DNA of 64,000 bases from Pirellulaceae bacterium (GTDB lineage Bacteria > Planctomycetota > Planctomycetia > Pirellulales > Pirellulaceae), in the NCBI GenBank assembly GCA_019636375.1, contig JAHBXS010000004.1, positions 682,001-746,000 of the forward strand. The letters run 5' to 3'. Under the pieces are notes generated by a model, which saw nothing but the letters and a program-made list of their open reading frames with translations, ran no database searches and was not told where the DNA came from. A program made the position numbers and the translations under genes. Of this stretch, positions 26,423 to 36,509 are shown in pieces (the stretch's first letter is position 1; every line of letters begins with the position of its first letter).

Positions 26423-26855
26423 CGATTGCCTCAAAACGATGTTGACGTTGGATGAACATTGTCCTCGCGCGATTGGACTATCAAAAGTCCCCCTGAATAA
26501 AGAGAATTAACAGAGTGTCAGCCTTTTAACCCTGAGAAATCCCAAACGATTCGCGAAAACATTTTAAGACTTGTCAAATTCTCATTCGGAAGGTTTGGGG
26601 CTAAATGTAGTACGGACTTAAAATGTCCGAGTAATGAGCGGCAAAAATGCGTCTAAACGGGCAATTTCTGGACGTTCTCAACAAGAAAAACCCCTAAAAA
26701 ACGTGTATTTCTGCCAAAATTGGGGAAAAAAGCCCGTTTTTGGCCTATCTCCGCTTGTAATTTTGTGCCTAAATTGTCTAATTCTCGCGTTTAAGAGACT
26801 TTTTGCTTAAAACACGTTCAACGAATTTTTATCAATTTCTGGAGGAAAGTTACTC

Positions 26856-27185
26856 ATGTCGAAGAAAGCTGCTGGCCCAAAAGCTCCATCGAAAACCGAA
26901 ATCTTAAACAACATCTCCGAGTCGACTGGTTTGTCGAAGAAGGACGTTGCTGCGGTATTCGATGCCTTGACACAAGAAATCTCGAACAATATTTCGAAAA
27001 AAGGGAGCCCTGGAATGTTCGCGATTCCAGGCCTTTGCAAAATCGTTGTCAAACAAAAGCCCGCTTTGCCAAAACGCCAAGTTCGCAAACCAGGCACGAA
27101 TGAAATGGTCTGGGCCGATGCTCGTCCAGCGAGCCGTGCGGTTCGCATTCGTCCTTTGAAGGGCCTCAAGGATATGGTTTCCTAA
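26856..27185 (+). CDS. HU-family DNA-binding protein
   Basis: 109 residues with a strong ribosome-binding site (GGAGG, 26841-26845). After a Lys/Ala/Pro extension (SKKAAGPKAPSK) the HU fold begins: TEILNNISESTGLSKKDVAA, FDALTQEISNNI. The DNA-binding arm region is KPALPKRQVRKPGTNEMVWA, ending KGLKDMVS. The arm differs from classical HU (no RNPQTG), like other divergent planctomycete HU proteins. It bends and packs DNA. A 420-bp upstream region without genes suggests complex control, but I found no clear operator. Confidence 0.88.
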   Translation: MSKKAAGPKAPSKTEILNNISESTGLSKKDVAAVFDALTQEISNNISKKGSPGMFAIPGLCKIVVKQKPALPKRQVRKPGTNEMVWADARPASRAVRIRPLKGLKDMVS

Positions 27186-27242
27186 ACCATTCTGCGAGAC
27201 ACGTGAAGTCCCCGAGGGACATTCACATCGATCATTCAAGAT

Positions 27243-27274
27243 AAATCGGTGCTCAAACGGCACCGATTTTTTTT
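27243..27274 (+). terminator. Rho-independent terminator after the HU gene
   Basis: AAATCGGTGC (27243-27252) pairs perfectly with GCACCGATTT (27260-27269) around a 7-nt loop, followed by eight T. It separates the HU gene from the convergent queA. Confidence 0.93.
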
Positions 27275-27310
27275 GTGCAATCGTCTTGTTTATTTTTTGA
27301 CGACGAATGC

Positions 27311-28366
27311 CTACAAAATCAACATCGCGTCGCCGTAGCTAAAGAAGCGATAGCGCTCTTGAATGGCCATTTCATAAGCCCGTTTAATTAGCTCATCACC
27401 ACCAAAGGTGCGGACCAAAACCAACAGCGTGCTCTTGGGGAGATGAAAATTTGTCAGCAGCCCGTCGACCAGTGCAAACTGATGCCCGGGACGAATAAAC
27501 AGATTGGTCTCACCCACCCAAGGACTCAGCGGCTGATTTTTGCCAACGGTCTCTAGGACCCGGCAGGCAGTCGAACCGACGGCAATGATCCTCTTCCCCT
27601 CCGTTCTGCAACGGTTGATTTGGTCAATCGCCTTTTCGTCGATCTGAGCCCACTCATGGTGCATTTGATGATCGTTGATGTCGCGAGAGGCCATCGGTTT
27701 GAAAGTCCCGATGCCGACATGCAGAGTCACGCGAGTTATGAATTTCTGAGTGTCGATCAACTCTTCGATCAACGGCTTTGTCAAATGCAGTCCGGCCGTT
27801 GGTGCCGCCACGGAGCCGGGTTTGGAAGCATACACGGTTTGATAGCGCCGCAGGTCATCATCAACCATTTTCCCGTCGCGGATATACTGTGGAAGTGGAA
27901 CTCGCCCTACCGCTTCGAGCAGCGTGAAAGAGGTCAACTCCGATTGAGGGCGAGCCAACCAACTTCCGTCGGCGAGTTTCGAAAGCATGACCAGCGTCGT
28001 ATGTGCGGAGCCCTGGCGGTCTTGCAGGACCACTTCTTCGTTGGGCTCAAGCTTGCCACGGGTTTTCGACAGGACCTTCCAAATGCCGTTTTCCTCCTCG
28101 AGAAAAAGCCCCTGCCAACGCCCACCGGTTCGCTGGCGCAGTCCCACAAGTTTCGCAGGAATCACACGAGAGTCATTGAGAACCATCAGATCGCCGGGCG
28201 CAATTATCGCTGGCAATTCACGAATTCGACGGTGCTCAATCTCCCCGGTCTGACGATTCACGACCATCAAGCGAGATTCGTCACGCTGGGGCAGCGGATA
28301 TTGAGCGATCAAACTCTTCGGGAGTTCGTAGTCGTAATGTTCTACAAGTTCTAAATCAGAGGTCAT
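27311..28366 (-). CDS. queA: QueA, SAM:tRNA ribosyltransferase-isomerase
   Basis: 351 residues from the ATG at 28366 (MTSDLELVEHYDYELP), the usual QueA start; an in-frame upstream start adds 12 residues. Family motifs are YELPKSLIAQYPLPQRDESRL, DLMVLNDSRVIPAKLVG, SVAAPTAGLHLTKPLI, HVGIGTFKPM and TNFHLPKSTLLVLVRTF. It adds the epoxycyclopentane ring to preQ1 in tRNA with SAM as ribosyl donor, giving epoxyqueuosine at position 34. It is a single gene here, convergent with HU. Confidence 0.96.
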   Translation of the reverse strand: MTSDLELVEHYDYELPKSLIAQYPLPQRDESRLMVVNRQTGEIEHRRIRELPAIIAPGDLMVLNDSRVIPAKLVGLRQRTGGRWQGLFLEEENGIWKVLSKTRGKLEPNEEVVLQDRQGSAHTTLVMLSKLADGSWLARPQSELTSFTLLEAVGRVPLPQYIRDGKMVDDDLRRYQTVYASKPGSVAAPTAGLHLTKPLIEELIDTQKFITRVTLHVGIGTFKPMASRDINDHQMHHEWAQIDEKAIDQINRCRTEGKRIIAVGSTACRVLETVGKNQPLSPWVGETNLFIRPGHQFALVDGLLTNFHLPKSTLLVLVRTFGGDELIKRAYEMAIQERYRFFSYGDAMLIL

Positions 28367-28621
28367 GCGAGCGAGTTCTTCCAATGGTTCCGGACAACTC
28401 AAAAGTGTAACCGATAAATACGATTCTTGGGCGGAGTGGTCTGTTACAGTCCCCTTATTTTTGGGACAATAGAATCCACTGGTAGTCGTCCTGATTGGTT
28501 TTGGAAATTTCCTGGGCTCGCGAGAATTCGGTTCTTCTCAAAACCGAAAACAACAAGCGAGAGTGCTGGACCGTTCGGGGGCGGCTTTTCGTCACAAAAT
28601 TCAAAGTCCGCCAATTTTTAG

Positions 28622-29296
28622 ATGTCCCGTCTTTTTGCCATCGGTGATATTCACGGTTGTGATGTCGCCTTGGTGACGCTCCTTAATGAAATCTCACCCC
28701 AGCCGGACGATGTGATTGTCGGGATCGGTGACTACGTGGATCGGGGGCCAAACTCGGCGGGGGTCTTGGAGATTTTGTGCGATTTGGTATCGAGGTGCGA
28801 TTTCATCCCTTTGATCGGGAACCATGAGCTGATGATGTTCAAGGGTCTCAGCCAACGTCGCGATTTCGATTTTTGGAATCGGCACGGTGGGCAAGCGACG
28901 CTGGCCAGTTACGGGGGCGATCCCCGTGCGATCCCACCGCATCACCGGCAATTTTTGAGTCACTGTGTGCGGTACCATGAAACGAACGATTATTTCTTTG
29001 TCCATGCGAACTACGAGCCTTTTTTGTCGCTGGATGACCAGCCCGACGAAATTATGTTTTGGACGCACATTTTCGAAAACGTCCCGCCACCGCATGAAAA
29101 TGGGAAAATCGCAGTAGTTGGGCATACGCCGCAGTTGTCGGGGGATATTCGAAACATCGGGCACGTTTTGATGATCGACACGAACTGTTGCGGTAACTTG
29201 TGGTTGACGGCAGTCGAACTGACGAGCCAGACGTTTATTCAAACCACGAATTGGGGCGAAGTTCGGCGGGGAGATATTCCCTCAATTACGGGTTGA
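28622..29296 (+). CDS. Metallophosphoesterase (Ser/Thr phosphatase or ApaH-like)
   Basis: 224 residues starting MSRLFAIGDIHGC. The five metal-site blocks of the calcineurin-like family are present: GDIHG, GDYVDRGPNS, LIGNHELMM, a His in FVHANYEPF and VVGHTPQ. This matches PrpE/PphA/ApaH-type enzymes, which hydrolyse phosphoproteins or diadenosine tetraphosphate. The length and the absence of an extra domain fit the bacterial PPP group. It lies 35 bp before mfd on the same strand; a functional link is not known. Given the kinase in this window, a phosphoprotein phosphatase role is plausible but unproven. Confidence 0.87.
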   Translation: MSRLFAIGDIHGCDVALVTLLNEISPQPDDVIVGIGDYVDRGPNSAGVLEILCDLVSRCDFIPLIGNHELMMFKGLSQRRDFDFWNRHGGQATLASYGGDPRAIPPHHRQFLSHCVRYHETNDYFFVHANYEPFLSLDDQPDEIMFWTHIFENVPPPHENGKIAVVGHTPQLSGDIRNIGHVLMIDTNCCGNLWLTAVELTSQTFIQTTNWGEVRRGDIPSITG

Positions 29297-29331
29297 ACAA
29301 TTGATTTCAAATCCCGTAAGATTGAGTGCCT

Positions 29332-32300
29332 ATGGCCCAAGTCACGCCCCACGCTCGCTCGGGGCAACAACTTAGAGAGCTGGCTCACGAAATTGCGAAT
29401 GCGACGGATTTCGTTCAAACGGTAGAACTCCTTTTGGCAGGCGCGGGTACTACTTTTGACGAAGTCTGGGGTTCGGGCTGCGCGCTTCTCGCGGCGGCTA
29501 TCGTCGATCATGGCCACCCACTGTTGATCATCACGTCGAATCTCAAGGCTCAGGACGACCTGTTCGACGATTTGGAGACTTTTACAGGCGTCACGACACG
29601 AAAATTCCCCGCTTGTTCGACCGGCCTCGGAGAAAACCAACTCCTCGACGACGAGTACGGCGACCGGTTGCGATTACTCAAGGAATTAGGGTCGGGAATT
29701 CAACCCCGAATCTTGGTGGCCAGTGTGCAATCCATTTTACAGCCCGTACCTGCCAAGGAAGCGTTGCAGGCCCATTCACGCATCGTCCGAGTCGGACAAC
29801 AAATCGAACTCGATTCTTTTACGGACTGGCTGACGCAACACGGATTCCAGCGGACCTCTGCGGTTGAGTTGGCCGGAGAGTTTGCGGTGCGCGGAGGGAT
29901 CATCGATGTGTTTGCCCCCGACTGGCTTGAGCCGGTTCGGATCGAGTTGTTTGGGGATGAAGTCGAATCGCTTCGGCAGTTTTCGATTGCGGACCAACGG
30001 AGCACTGCGGATGTCGCTCAAGTCGAAATCACCCTGGTACCGCAGCAGGACGAAGCCAACGAATCATTGCTGCAGTACTTGGCACAAGACACTGTCATTC
30101 TTCAGATCGAACCGTACGAAATCAAAAAAGAAGCTGAGGCTTATCGCGAACGAGCTCCTCATCCAGAAACACTTTTTGAATTGGCGAACATTTTGCGGGA
30201 AGCGGCCAAGTTTCCGCTGGCCACCGGCGAACGACTCTCTGCCGGAAAATTGGACAACCACTGGTCTCTAAAGTCTGAGGACTTAGGTGAATTCGGCGGA
30301 GACTTTTCTGAGCTGCGCGAAGCGGTCGATCGAATGGGGGAAGGGCGAGAAGTCCATTTGGTCGCGCGCGTTGAGGGGGAACTCGAACGTATCACCGAAA
30401 TCATGTCGGCGACAAAGACTGCTCGGGAGGGAAGGCTGAAGCTGTCGGTCGGTTGCGTTCATGCCGGTTTTCGATTGCGGCGACCAGATGTGTTGGTTGT
30501 CGGTTGTGATCAACTCTTCCATCGCGGCGAATTGCGACGTGCCGCCAAACGCCGCAAACAGGGGAAGGCGATTGACTCGTTTCTGTCTCTTCGCGAAGGG
30601 GATTTGATCGTTCATTTGGCACATGGGATCGGCAGGTTTCGCGGCTTGAAGATGCTCGACCGGGGTGGGCAGCATACCGAGCATCTGGAACTGGAATTTC
30701 ATGGCGGGACGAGGATTTTTGTTCCAGCCGCGAAAATCGATTTGGTACAAAAATATGTTGGCGGAACGAAAACTCGCCCCCAACTCGCGAAAATCGGCGG
30801 CAAGACTTGGGTCAAACAAAAACAAGCGACTGAAAACGCCGTCACTGACCTTGCGGCGGAGATGCTTGAGATCCAGGCCCACCGAGCGTCGCGACCCGGC
30901 ATCGCTTTTCAGCCCGATACGACTTGGCAAATGGAGTTCGAACACGCCTTCCCTTATCGAGAAACTCCCGACCAGTTGTCCGCTATTACAGCAATTAAGC
31001 AGGATATGGAGATCGCTCGACCGATGGACCGGTTGTTGTGCGGGGATGTGGGGTTTGGAAAAACCGAGGTTGCCATGCGCGCGGCATTTAAGGCCGTTGA
31101 GAGCGGTTATCAAGTGGCTCTCTTGGTTCCCACGACGGTCTTGGCCGAGCAACATTATCGAACCTTCCGCGAGCGGATGGGGGAATTCCCAATTTCGGTC
31201 GGTCGGCTGAGTCGTTTTGCTCCAGCGGCCGAAGAAAAAGAAACCGTCTCAGGTCTAAAAACGGGAAGCATCGACATTTGTATCGGGACTCATCGGTTAG
31301 TATCGAAAGATGTCAAGTTCTGCAACTTGGGACTCGTGATCATTGACGAAGAGCAGCGTTTCGGCGTTGATCACAAGGAACGCCTGAAGGCTCTCCGCAG
31401 CTCCGTCGACGTCCTCACGATGTCCGCCACGCCGATTCCTCGCACGCTGCACATGTCACTGGTGGGTGTCCGCGACATTTCCAACTTGGAGACGCCGCCG
31501 GAAGAACGAACGGCTGTTGAGACGAAGGTAACGAGGTTCAGCAACGAGCTCATCCGCAATGCGATTATCCGCGAATTGGATCGGGGAGGGCAGGTTTACT
31601 TCGTCCATAATCGTGTCAATGACATCGAGATGATGAAACATCGATTGGAGCAAATCGTCCCCGAAGCGACGTTTGTGGTTGGGCATGGTCAGATGCCTGA
31701 CGAAGAACTCGAAACCGTGATGACGGAGTTTGTCCAAGGCAAGCACGATGTCTTGTTGGCCACGACGATCATCGAAAGCGGGCTCGATATCCCCAACGCC
31801 AATACGATTTTCATCAACGACGCCAACCGCTATGGACTGGCGGATTTGCACCAACTACGTGGTCGTGTGGGGCGGTACAAACATCAGGCCTATTGTTATT
31901 TATTGCTGCATCCGGAGGGGCATATTACTCCCAACGCGGGGAAACGTTTGCAGGCCATCGAGACTTTCAGCGAAATGGGGGCGGGGTTTTCGATCTCAAT
32001 GCGTGATTTGGAGATTCGCGGAACGGGGAATTTGTTGGGAACCGAGCAAAGCGGTCATATCGCCTCGGTCGGCTATGAGTTGTATTGCCAATTGCTGGAG
32101 CAAGCGGTGCATCGATTGAAACAACTCCCGTTACGACTTTCAACCGACATTGATGTCGATTTGCCAATTGAAGCCTATTTGCCGACAGAGTATGTAGGCG
32201 AGGGGCGAGAAAAAATCGAATTATATCGGCGGCTGACGCGGGTCGAGACATTTGAGCAAGTTAAAACAGTCTCTGACGAACTCCTTGATCGGTTTGGCCC

Positions 32301-32568
32301 CATCCCTCCCCCCGTATCTCGACTGTTGCGTTTGGCAGAAGTGAAATTGGAGGCGGCATTGTGGCAGGTCGAGGCGATCTTTTTGGAGGACAAGTACTTG
32401 GGCTTTCGTTTTCGTGATCGTCGTCAATTTGAGGGTCTGGTGAATCGGCAGCCCAAGATTTTGAGGATTGTGGACGAGCAAAAGGCATACGTGTCATTGA
32501 AGGCCGTACCGAAAGACCCTGAAAAACTGCTATCACTCGTGCAAGCGATCTTGCGAAATAAGGCGTAA
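29332..32568 (+). CDS. mfd: Mfd, transcription-repair coupling factor
   Basis: 1078 residues from the ATG at 29332; a GTG two codons earlier is also possible. The order of parts is: N-terminal UvrB-homology and UvrA-binding region (PLLIITSNLKAQDDLFDD, AGEFAVRGGIIDVFAPDW). The RNA-polymerase-binding CarD-like domain follows (REGDLIVHLAHGIGRFRGLK, IDLVQKYVGG). The SF2 translocase has Walker A CGDVGFGKTEVAMRAAF, box II DEEQRFGV, TMSATPIPRT, the TRG region LRGRVGRYKHQAYCYLL and a C-terminal regulatory domain. It removes stalled RNA polymerase and recruits UvrA to lesions. It is slightly shorter than E. coli Mfd (about 1150). Confidence 0.96.
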   Translation: MAQVTPHARSGQQLRELAHEIANATDFVQTVELLLAGAGTTFDEVWGSGCALLAAAIVDHGHPLLIITSNLKAQDDLFDDLETFTGVTTRKFPACSTGLGENQLLDDEYGDRLRLLKELGSGIQPRILVASVQSILQPVPAKEALQAHSRIVRVGQQIELDSFTDWLTQHGFQRTSAVELAGEFAVRGGIIDVFAPDWLEPVRIELFGDEVESLRQFSIADQRSTADVAQVEITLVPQQDEANESLLQYLAQDTVILQIEPYEIKKEAEAYRERAPHPETLFELANILREAAKFPLATGERLSAGKLDNHWSLKSEDLGEFGGDFSELREAVDRMGEGREVHLVARVEGELERITEIMSATKTAREGRLKLSVGCVHAGFRLRRPDVLVVGCDQLFHRGELRRAAKRRKQGKAIDSFLSLREGDLIVHLAHGIGRFRGLKMLDRGGQHTEHLELEFHGGTRIFVPAAKIDLVQKYVGGTKTRPQLAKIGGKTWVKQKQATENAVTDLAAEMLEIQAHRASRPGIAFQPDTTWQMEFEHAFPYRETPDQLSAITAIKQDMEIARPMDRLLCGDVGFGKTEVAMRAAFKAVESGYQVALLVPTTVLAEQHYRTFRERMGEFPISVGRLSRFAPAAEEKETVSGLKTGSIDICIGTHRLVSKDVKFCNLGLVIIDEEQRFGVDHKERLKALRSSVDVLTMSATPIPRTLHMSLVGVRDISNLETPPEERTAVETKVTRFSNELIRNAIIRELDRGGQVYFVHNRVNDIEMMKHRLEQIVPEATFVVGHGQMPDEELETVMTEFVQGKHDVLLATTIIESGLDIPNANTIFINDANRYGLADLHQLRGRVGRYKHQAYCYLLLHPEGHITPNAGKRLQAIETFSEMGAGFSISMRDLEIRGTGNLLGTEQSGHIASVGYELYCQLLEQAVHRLKQLPLRLSTDIDVDLPIEAYLPTEYVGEGREKIELYRRLTRVETFEQVKTVSDELLDRFGPIPPPVSRLLRLAEVKLEAALWQVEAIFLEDKYLGFRFRDRRQFEGLVNRQPKILRIVDEQKAYVSLKAVPKDPEKLLSLVQAILRNKA

Positions 32569-32699
32569 GCCCATACTCTCCCGACAAAATTTCCAATGAA
32601 ATGGCGTCGGGACCTGTTATACCCTTTACGCAAAGTGCCGTTCCGTTAGCGGTAACTGAACCCATTTCTATCAGTCGATTTGTTGGGTTGAATTGCCTT

Positions 32700-33893
32700 A
32701 TGAAAATCACTCAGGTAGTCGTGCCGTCGCTTGCGGTCACGTTCGCGGTGTTAGCGAGCAGCATCTTCTGCGTGGCCGGTTTTGGGCAACCCCTGCGCCC
32801 ATCCAACGATCCATACTTTAAGACGCTACGAAACGTCGACACTCCACCAGAATCTTCCCAAACGCCGACAGCGACTCAAACCGCCCTTTCGGCGACGAAA
32901 CCGAAACCCCATGTAACGAGCAATACGAGTCAAAGCGAAACCAACAACCGCGAGATATTCGAACCGGGTACAGTGGTTGCGATCGTTGCCGGTCAACCAA
33001 TTTTGATTGGTGATATGTTGTTAGAAATCGAACAAATTTTCGATCGCTTTATGCCGAACGCACCCGCTGAGGTCAAAAATCGCGAACGTCCGAACGTGAT
33101 CAAAATGTTGATTCCGAAATACGTAGATGCCAAACTTATGTATGTCGACAGTATCCGAAAGCTCCCTCAAACGGCGAATATCGAAGATGTCTTGCAACAA
33201 GCCGGCAAAGAATTCGACTCAACCGCTCTTCCCAAGATCATGGAGCGGGCCGGCGTGGAATCGGTCACCGAGTATGACGCATTGTTGCGACTCAAGGGGA
33301 GTTCTCTACGGCAAATGAGAGACAGTTGGGCGCGTGAGCAATTGGTGAGTTACTTCGCGATGCAAAGCTTAGACTACGATCAAGACGTGACTCACGAACA
33401 ATTGTTGGCGGCCTATCGAGAACAAATCGCACAGTACCAACGGACGGCTCGAGCTCGGTGGGAGGAGTTAATGGTGCGGTTTGATCGGTTTCCCAATCGC
33501 GACGCAGCCTTCAGAGCGATCGTCGAAATGGGAAATGAAGTCGTCTATGGAGCCCCGCTCGATGCGGTAGCCAAAAGGGGCTCGCACGGTTTGACCGCTT
33601 CAACGGGCGGGCAACACGACTGGGTGACTCCAGGCAGCTTGATTCACAAAAACCTTGATGATGCGATTTTTGCTCTGCCACTCAATGAACTCAGCGAAAT
33701 GCTCGAAACCAAAATCGGAATTCACATTATTCGAGTGCTTGAGCGTGAGGAAGCGCATACCAAGCCGTTTGTTGAAGTCCAATCAGAGCTTAAAGAACAA
33801 ATCGTTCGCGAGCGACGCGAAGCGGCCATCGAAAAGTACCTCACCAAAATCCGCCAAGAAATCCCGCATGAAATCGTGTGGGAAATCGAATAA
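32700..33893 (+). CDS. Exported parvulin-type peptidyl-prolyl isomerase
   Basis: 397 residues from the ATG at 32700, where a signal peptide begins (MKITQVVVPSLAVTFAVLAS). A Ser/Thr/Pro linker follows. Next comes a SurA-like helical region (TVVAIVAGQPILIGDMLLEIE) and a PpiC domain at about 255-360 (RARWEELMVRFDRFP, STGGQHDWVTPGSLIHKN, AIFALPLNELSEMLETKIGI, HIIRVLEREE). It should help fold exported proteins in the periplasm. It sits between mfd and gltA and is probably transcribed on its own; 131 bp separate it from mfd. Confidence 0.85.
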   Translation: MKITQVVVPSLAVTFAVLASSIFCVAGFGQPLRPSNDPYFKTLRNVDTPPESSQTPTATQTALSATKPKPHVTSNTSQSETNNREIFEPGTVVAIVAGQPILIGDMLLEIEQIFDRFMPNAPAEVKNRERPNVIKMLIPKYVDAKLMYVDSIRKLPQTANIEDVLQQAGKEFDSTALPKIMERAGVESVTEYDALLRLKGSSLRQMRDSWAREQLVSYFAMQSLDYDQDVTHEQLLAAYREQIAQYQRTARARWEELMVRFDRFPNRDAAFRAIVEMGNEVVYGAPLDAVAKRGSHGLTASTGGQHDWVTPGSLIHKNLDDAIFALPLNELSEMLETKIGIHIIRVLEREEAHTKPFVEVQSELKEQIVRERREAAIEKYLTKIRQEIPHEIVWEIE

Positions 33894-34013
33894 GTTTCTG
33901 TTTTGGTTCCTTACATTGCGGGCGAAAATCGTCTAAAATGATTGGCTCGTTTGAGCGGTTTTTCGTCGGGAATGCCGCCTCCTTGTCACCATTTAGCGAC
34001 GATTGGGAAACGC

Positions 34014-35330
34014 GTGAGTATTGCGGAAACTGGAAAAGCGACCAAGAGTGGTTCGGCCAAGTTGTCTTTCAACGGCAAAGAGCTGGAAATGCAGGTGATC
34101 GAGGGCTCTGAGGGAGAGCTCGGTGTGGACATTTCCGCGCTGCGAGGAAAGACGGGGATCATTACCCTGGACGAAGGATATGTAAACACAGGGTCAACAA
34201 CCAGTTCGATCACGTTCCTCGACGGCGAAAAAGGAATCTTGCGGTATCGGGGCTACCCGGTCGAAGAGTTGGCCGCAAATTGCGACTTTGTGGAAGTTTG
34301 CTTTTTACTGATCTACGGGCACCTGCCAACAAACGACGAACTGGAATCTTTCCGCCACTCAATTCGTATGCACACGATGCTGCATGAGGACATGAAATCG
34401 TTTTACAACGGTTTCCCTCGCGACGCGCATCCGATGGCGATTTTGTCAAGTGTTGTTGGTGCCATGAGCACTTTTTATCAAGACGCACTTGATCCGGCGA
34501 ATCCCAAACACGTCAACATTTGCATTCATCGGCTAATGGCCAAGATTCCTACGATTGCCGCCTACAGTCATAAAAAATCGGTTGGCCAACCGTTTCTGTA
34601 TCCGGACAACAAACTAGATTATGTCGAGAACTTTTTGCACATGATGTTCGCTGTTCCAGCGGCCGAATACATCCCCGATCCAGACTTTGTGAAGGCCCTC
34701 AATCTTCTCTTGATTGTTCATGCGGATCACGAACAAAATTGTAGTACATCGACGGTCCGAATGGTTGGCTCGTCGAATGCCAATTTGTTCGCCTCGATTG
34801 CCGCCGGCATTTGCGCGTTGTGGGGCCCGTTGCACGGCGGTGCGAATGAAGCGGTGGTGGCGATGCTGGAACAGATTCGCGAAGACGGCGGGAATGTCGA
34901 CAAATATGTCAACATGGCCAAGGACAAAGACAATAACTTCCGCTTGATGGGATTCGGTCATCGGGTCTATAAGAATTTTGACCCGCGAGCAACGATCATT
35001 AAAACTGCCTGTGATCAGTTGCTGCATAAATTGCAACTTGACGACCCCCTCTTTGAAATCGCTCAAAAACTCGAAGCCGTTGCGTTGAGCGACGAGTACT
35101 TTATCGAGCGAAAACTCTACCCGAATGTGGATTTTTATTCCGGCGTGATCTATCGAGCGTTAGGGATTCCCGTACAGATGTTTACCGTGTTGTTCGCGAT
35201 GGGACGGTTGCCGGGCTGGATCGCCCACTGGATGGAAATGCACGAATCGCCAACTAAAAAAATATGCCGCCCCCGACAAATTTATACAGGACCGCAAAAG
35301 CAAGCGTTTGTTCCAATTGATCAGCGTTAA
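34014..35330 (+). CDS. gltA: Citrate synthase
   Basis: The likely start is the GTG at 34014 (MSIAETGK), giving 438 residues; the frame is open back to 33942, but that extension is not typical. Family landmarks are the beta-rich N-terminus (GKTGIITLDEGYVNTGST, then LRYRGYPVEELA), a catalytic-site block PLHGGANEAVVAML, GFGHRVYKNFDPRA and the C-terminal DFYSGVIYRALGIP with FAMGRLPGWIAHWMEM. The type is the hexameric, E. coli-like form by length and N-terminal domain. It condenses acetyl-CoA and oxaloacetate at the entry of the TCA cycle. fluC starts three bases after its stop. Confidence 0.95.
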   Translation: MSIAETGKATKSGSAKLSFNGKELEMQVIEGSEGELGVDISALRGKTGIITLDEGYVNTGSTTSSITFLDGEKGILRYRGYPVEELAANCDFVEVCFLLIYGHLPTNDELESFRHSIRMHTMLHEDMKSFYNGFPRDAHPMAILSSVVGAMSTFYQDALDPANPKHVNICIHRLMAKIPTIAAYSHKKSVGQPFLYPDNKLDYVENFLHMMFAVPAAEYIPDPDFVKALNLLLIVHADHEQNCSTSTVRMVGSSNANLFASIAAGICALWGPLHGGANEAVVAMLEQIREDGGNVDKYVNMAKDKDNNFRLMGFGHRVYKNFDPRATIIKTACDQLLHKLQLDDPLFEIAQKLEAVALSDEYFIERKLYPNVDFYSGVIYRALGIPVQMFTVLFAMGRLPGWIAHWMEMHESPTKKICRPRQIYTGPQKQAFVPIDQR

Positions 35331-35333
35331 GAC

Positions 35334-35750
35334 ATGTCCAAATTCGCACAGGAATTGTTGCTGGTTGGGAGTGGTGGTGCGATTGGTGCCATCGTTCGGT
35401 ATTTGTGCGTATTAGGGCAACTTAATTATTACCGTACCACGAATTTGACGACGCATCCCCCATTTCCCTTGGCAACCTTGACGGTCAATTTAGCGGGGTG
35501 TTTTGCGATTGGTTTGATGGGCGGATTTGGTTGGCTGAGCCCAGAGAATCCTCGTCGCCTGTGGCTCGCTGTTGGATTTTTGGGGTCATTGACGACTTTT
35601 TCAACCTTTGGCTACGAGAGTTGGCAGTTGCTCGAGCAGAGTCGTTGGGGCGCTTTAGTCGCCAATGTGCTGATTAACTTATTTGGTGGATTGGGTTGCG
35701 TCTTGTTTGGTATCTGGATCGGTCGCATGATGTTTTCTCCAACAACTTAA
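35334..35750 (+). CDS. fluC: FluC/CrcB fluoride channel
   Basis: 138 residues with four membrane helices. The motifs of Fluc channels are present: GSGGAIGAIVRYL near the N-terminus, PLATLTVNLAGCFAIGL (the Asn of the pore) and [16 protein letters not shown] (the TTFSTF Phe track). It forms a dual-topology dimer that exports fluoride. It is three bases after gltA, an unusual operon partner; no fluoride riboswitch is seen nearby. A fragment of its 3' half recurs at 37421-37624. Confidence 0.93.
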   Translation: MSKFAQELLLVGSGGAIGAIVRYLCVLGQLNYYRTTNLTTHPPFPLATLTVNLAGCFAIGLMGGFGWLSPENPRRLWLAVGFLGSLTTFSTFGYESWQLLEQSRWGALVANVLINLFGGLGCVLFGIWIGRMMFSPTT

Positions 35751-35763
35751 GGCTCGTCTCCTC

Positions 35764-36415
35764 ATGGACCCGTTGCGATTTTCGATTGCCGTGATTCCGA
35801 TTGCGGTTTATTTAGCGGTCTTGGGACTGATCAATTTGAGACGCCGCCCGTTTGTGACCACGGGTGCCCGCGACATTGGGGCGGTTGGCATCGGCATATT
35901 GGGGCTGATGATCGGCTGGGCCTTTAGACTTGTTCTTGCCGGAGGCAGTCGCGATTCGGTTTGGACCCTACGTTTGGCTATTTCTACTCGTCTTTTACGG
36001 ACTGTGCATCTCTTTGATTGTCTTACTGCTCCGTCCCAGAATTGTTGTCTACAACGCAACGATTGAACAAATTCGTCCGCTCATTACGGACATTGCCAAG
36101 TCGTTTGATCAAAAGAGTCGCTGGACGGGAGACAGCATGATCATTCCCAATCGACGGGTTCATTTTCACGTGGAAGCGGTCGATTGGCTCCGCAACGTGC
36201 AAATCGTCGCCACCGGAAACGACCAAAGTTATGACGGGTGGCGGGCCGTCGAGAAGAAACTTCGCGAGGCAACTCAAGACAGCCGCGTTCCTCCCAATTT
36301 TTGGGGAACTGGATTCTTATTGGCCTCTCTCACGCTGGCAATTTTAAGTGGTGTCCTGCTCTTCCAAAACCAGGTCGAAGTTGCCGCTGCCTTCAGAGAC
36401 TTTTTACGTTTGTGA
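35764..36415 (+). pseudogene. Planctomycete membrane protein, frameshifted (copy 1)
   Basis: The frame from the ATG at 35764 reads MDPLRFSIAVIPIAVYL and RPFVTTGARDIGAVGIG, then loses sense after MIGWAF and stops at 36066. A second frame takes over at about 35915 (LDLFLPEAVAIRFGPYVW, FYGLCISLIVLLLRPRIVVY) and continues to 36415. Removing one T in GGCTGGGCC would join them as MIGGPLDLFLPEA, a natural junction. The reconstructed protein has about 217 residues: three membrane spans, then a soluble region (RVHFHVEAVDWLRNVQIVA) and a final span. I do not know its function. The duplicate at 37639-38287 shares the same frame problem. Confidence 0.75.
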
Positions 36416-36509
36416 TTTGAGAATCAAGCAGCTCAAACTCTAGAATTTGGGGCGTGGTTTCCAAACATCGGATCGCAAAATTTGATCTGTCGCAATTGTC
36501 GATTCTCGA

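Noticed and set aside
30283..31155. 290-codon open frame antisense to mfd
   Set aside because: It lies fully inside mfd, has no ribosome-binding site or family pattern, and arises from codon bias on the opposite strand.
35900..35925. Programmed -1 frameshift site in the duplicated membrane gene
   Set aside because: The sequence GCC-TTT-AGA does not form a canonical slippery heptamer and no downstream pseudoknot was evident, so I treat it as a mutation, with the doubt noted in the findings.
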